Source: Natronorubrum halophilum
Lineage (GTDB): Archaea > Halobacteriota > Halobacteria > Halobacteriales > Natrialbaceae
Assembly: GCF_003670115.1 (NCBI RefSeq)
Contig: NZ_QQTY01000001.1
Location: 186,001 to 250,000 of the forward strand
DNA length: 64,000 nt
Reading direction: 5' to 3'
Shown: positions 61,969-64,000 of the stretch, in pieces
Position numbering within the stretch: the stretch's first letter is position 1
Layout: each line of letters starts with the position of its first letter
The notes under the pieces: model-generated
Told to the model about the DNA's origin: nothing
The model's input: only the letters and a program-made list of their open reading frames with translations
The model's database searches: none
Program-made: the position numbers and the translations under genes

Positions 61969-63206
61969 TGGATCTGCAAGAGCGCATCGCTCGACGACGG
62001 TCCGCACATCAGGGTCGAGAAATAGTCGTCGATCGCGATCACCTCAGTCCGGTGGTCCACCGCGCGGAACCCGTCGGACGTGGCCCCGTGTTAGAGCGAC
62101 TGCTCGACGAGTTCGAACCCGTGTTCGACAGCGAACTGCCGCCGCCGATCGCCGTCGACGGTCCGGCGGGGTCGGGAACGTCGGCGATCGTCACCGCGCT
62201 GTTCGACGCGCTGAACGAGCGACTCGGCGAATCGACCCGGACGATCGGCACGACGACGCGCGCCGGGAGCATGGGTCCGATCACGTGGTTCGTCTACGTC
62301 GACGGCCGACGCGTCGAGAGCGCCTTCGCCTTCTATCGGACCGTGCTATCGGTGCTGTCCACCGAATCCGTTCCCGCGAGCGGCGTCGGTACCGACGAGT
62401 TTCGAGAGCGGCTTCGCGATCGACTCGATCGACCGAACCACCGCGCCGTGATCGCTCTCGATCACCACGACGAGCCCGAAACCCTCTCCTACGGACGGGT
62501 CCGTGACCTGCTCGAGCCGGTCGACGGGAGCGTCTCGACCGTCGCAGTCGGGCAGACCGTCCCCGATCGGTGGGACGACGAACAGCCCACCGTTTCCGTT
62601 CCGGACTACCGCCATCACGAACTCGTCGACATCGTTACCGATCGCGCCTCGACCGGCCTCGCGGCGGGCGCGCTGGCCCACGAATCGGCCCGTGAGCTGG
62701 CGACCTGGGCCGAGGGTAACGCTCACGACGCGCTCGCGGCCCTGTTCGGTGCCGGCGTGCTCGCGAACGCAGAGGGAAGCGATCGGCTCGAATCACACCA
62801 CCTCGAGACGGCTCGAGCCGACGTCCCCGACAACGGCGTACACCTCGATCGGGCGCTCGCCCTCTCGGAAACGCGCCAGCGAGTCCTGCTGGATCTCATC
62901 GCCGTCGACTCGACCGACACGCCCATCCGTGACGTCGCGACGAAGATCGCCGATCGCTCCTCGCTGACGACGGGGACGGTCAAACGGTTTCTCTACGAAC
63001 TCGCTGATCGCGGCGTCATCGAGCGCGTTCCGCTGCCCGCAAACGGGAGCGGCCGGCGGCCCAGCGCTGTCGTCCCGCGATTTCCGACGATCGCGTTTCG
63101 CGCGCTGGGACCGGATTCGAACGGAGACGAAACCGAGGCCGACGGTGCGAGCGAGGGCGAAGCGGCGGAGACGCCTCACGGCGACCTTCCAGATTCGTCG
63201 CCCTGA
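61968..63206 (+). CDS. Orc1/Cdc6-like AAA protein with degenerate Walker motifs
   Basis: A 412-residue protein. The AAA-like core has GPAGSGTSAIVTALFDALNERL (residues 65-86), where the Walker A Lys is replaced by Thr71, and AVIALDHHDEPETLS (160-174) in the Walker B place. The Orc1/Cdc6-style lid and a C-terminal winged helix (SETRQRVLLDLIAVDSTDTPIRDVATKIADRSSLTTGTVKRFLYELADRGVIERV) follow. It probably binds DNA but may not hydrolyse ATP. It shares one base with the glpC stop (TAATG), so it is co-translated with glycerol genes. Confidence 0.75.
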   Translation: MDLQERIARRRSAHQGREIVVDRDHLSPVVHRAEPVGRGPVLERLLDEFEPVFDSELPPPIAVDGPAGSGTSAIVTALFDALNERLGESTRTIGTTTRAGSMGPITWFVYVDGRRVESAFAFYRTVLSVLSTESVPASGVGTDEFRERLRDRLDRPNHRAVIALDHHDEPETLSYGRVRDLLEPVDGSVSTVAVGQTVPDRWDDEQPTVSVPDYRHHELVDIVTDRASTGLAAGALAHESARELATWAEGNAHDALAALFGAGVLANAEGSDRLESHHLETARADVPDNGVHLDRALALSETRQRVLLDLIAVDSTDTPIRDVATKIADRSSLTTGTVKRFLYELADRGVIERVPLPANGSGRRPSAVVPRFPTIAFRALGPDSNGDETEADGASEGEAAETPHGDLPDSSP

Positions 63207-63281
63207 TCGGGACTCGAGGTTCGAAGAACGTGTTTTTCAGCAGGCGGGCGAATCGGATTCGAGAGTCGAAGAATCCGGTAT

Positions 63282-64000
63282 TCAGTACTCGAGATCGTCG
63301 GTGTACCAGTCGACGACGAAGACGGCTCCGGCACCGATAACACCGGCGATGACGGCGACGATCGGCGTCCCCAGTGCGGTCTCGTCGAAATTCCGGCCGA
63401 CTTCTGCGACCGGGAGCCGAAGCGACCCGACCATCAAACTCACCAGAAAGGCGAGCGTCGCCGATCGGTAGTGCTCGAGGGCGTAGCCCACCGCGTGGGC
63501 CATCGTGAACAGGCCGATCAGCGCGCCGACGCCGAAGACGGAGACGACCGTCCCCGCCTCGATCACGGGTGCGAACGCGTCGCCGTTGACCAGTCCGATC
63601 AGCCCGTCGACGAACTCGCTCAGGATCCCGGTCATGTACTCGTACTGACCGAGAATGAGGAGGAAGAAGGCACCTGAGACGCCCGGCAAGATCATCGCAC
63701 AGATCGCGACCGCGCCGGCGATAAAGACGATGAGCATTCCGTGTGAGGTCCCGTTGGTAGTTACGCCCGTGACGAGAAAGGCGATGGCGATTGCGGCGAT
63801 CGAGATGAGGACGCGCTGGGGCGTCCAGGTCTCGACTTCGCCGTAGAGCACGATCGCCGACGCCGCGATCAAGCCGAAGAAAAAGCCGTAGGTCGGCACC
63901 GGATACGTCGTCGCCGCCTCGTGCATCACCCGCGAGAGGATCACGATCGCCGTTGCAACCCCTAATCCGAGCGCGATCAGGAACGGAATATCCATTCGTT
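63282..64000 (-). CDS. DUF368-family membrane protein, N-terminus outside the window
   Basis: At least 239 residues are visible. The frame stays open at the right edge, past the Met at 63995, and the family N-terminal block with its own PGVSGG motif is missing, so the gene is cut by the window end. ILPGVSGAFFLLILGQYEYM is the second conserved PGVSG block, and TYGFFFGLIAASAIVLYGEV, FGVGALIGLFTMAHAVGYALEHY and IVAVIAGVIGAGAVFVVDWY are membrane helices. DUF368 proteins have been linked to flipping of polyprenyl-phosphate carriers in bacteria. Confidence 0.85.
   Translation of the reverse strand, partial: RMDIPFLIALGLGVATAIVILSRVMHEAATTYPVPTYGFFFGLIAASAIVLYGEVETWTPQRVLISIAAIAIAFLVTGVTTNGTSHGMLIVFIAGAVAICAMILPGVSGAFFLLILGQYEYMTGILSEFVDGLIGLVNGDAFAPVIEAGTVVSVFGVGALIGLFTMAHAVGYALEHYRSATLAFLVSLMVGSLRLPVAEVGRNFDETALGTPIVAVIAGVIGAGAVFVVDWYTDDLEY

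Noticed and set aside
1-64000. CRISPR array, tRNA or rRNA genes
   Set aside because: No regularly spaced direct repeats and no tRNA T-loop/acceptor pairs or rRNA motifs were seen on either strand by eye; a tRNAscan-type search would be needed to exclude a diverged or intron-bearing tRNA.

Overview
The window looks like chromosomal DNA of an extremely halophilic archaeon (class Halobacteria, probably a Natrialba/Haloterrigena/Natrinema-type genome; the genus is inferred). The DNA is GC-rich and the proteins are very acidic. There are archaeal signature genes: geranylgeranylglyceryl phosphate synthase, Taw1, the two archaeal CoA enzymes pantoate kinase and 4-phosphopantoate--beta-alanine ligase, and an HTH-fused archaeal riboflavin kinase. 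Many starts have a TATA-like box about 25-29 nt directly upstream, as expected for leaderless haloarchaeal mRNAs. Core genes (tyrS, aspS, ilvE, ribB/ribK, taw1, glpK) argue for the main chromosome rather than a plasmid. I saw no rRNA, tRNA, CRISPR array or intact transposase.

Region 1 (1-26.4 kb) is a catabolic island for aromatic and acyl-CoA compounds. It has an EthD/ThDP-enzyme pair, a sugar-type epimerase, a copper amine oxidase, an M24 peptidase relative with a degenerate metal site, and a luciferase-like monooxygenase. Next come a complete paaABC plus a split paaD for phenylacetyl-CoA epoxidase, two phenylacetate-CoA ligases, three hotdog thioesterases, a MaoC hydratase, a fused 3-hydroxyacyl-CoA dehydrogenase/enoyl-CoA hydratase, and a Liv-type ABC importer with fused permeases. 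The inferred flow is aromatic amine -> aldehyde -> arylacetate (the aldehyde dehydrogenase is not here), import, CoA activation, ring epoxidation, then beta-oxidation. No PaaE reductase, PaaZ or thiolase is present.

Region 2 (26.4-40.4 kb) mixes signalling and housekeeping: two soluble PAS histidine kinases, an APH-type kinase, tyrS, CoA biosynthesis genes, a frameshifted membrane gene, a methyltransferase, a Bat-type regulator and a 965-residue membrane protein with thirteen DUF1508-like repeats.

Region 3 (40.4-53.7 kb) holds a Tat-exported lipase-like hydrolase, aspS with three recoded copies of its 3' end in tandem, a VapBC module, a sirtuin, GGGP synthase, ilvE, riboflavin genes, a DICT-type regulator, taw1 and a HAD phosphatase.

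Region 4 (53.7-64 kb) is a divergent glycerol cluster. glpK and a multi-pass membrane protein without NPA motifs lie on one side. glpA-glpB-glpC followed by a degenerate Orc1/Cdc6-like ATPase lie on the other. An 11-bp inverted repeat sits in the shared promoter. A DUF368 gene runs off the window end.

The most unusual signals are the triplicated synonymous aspS tails (41544-41736), the cloverleaf inverted-repeat elements at 7.5 and 35.3 kb with a shared 20-mer also present inside glpC, the Orc-like protein lacking the Walker A lysine, and the split paaD.
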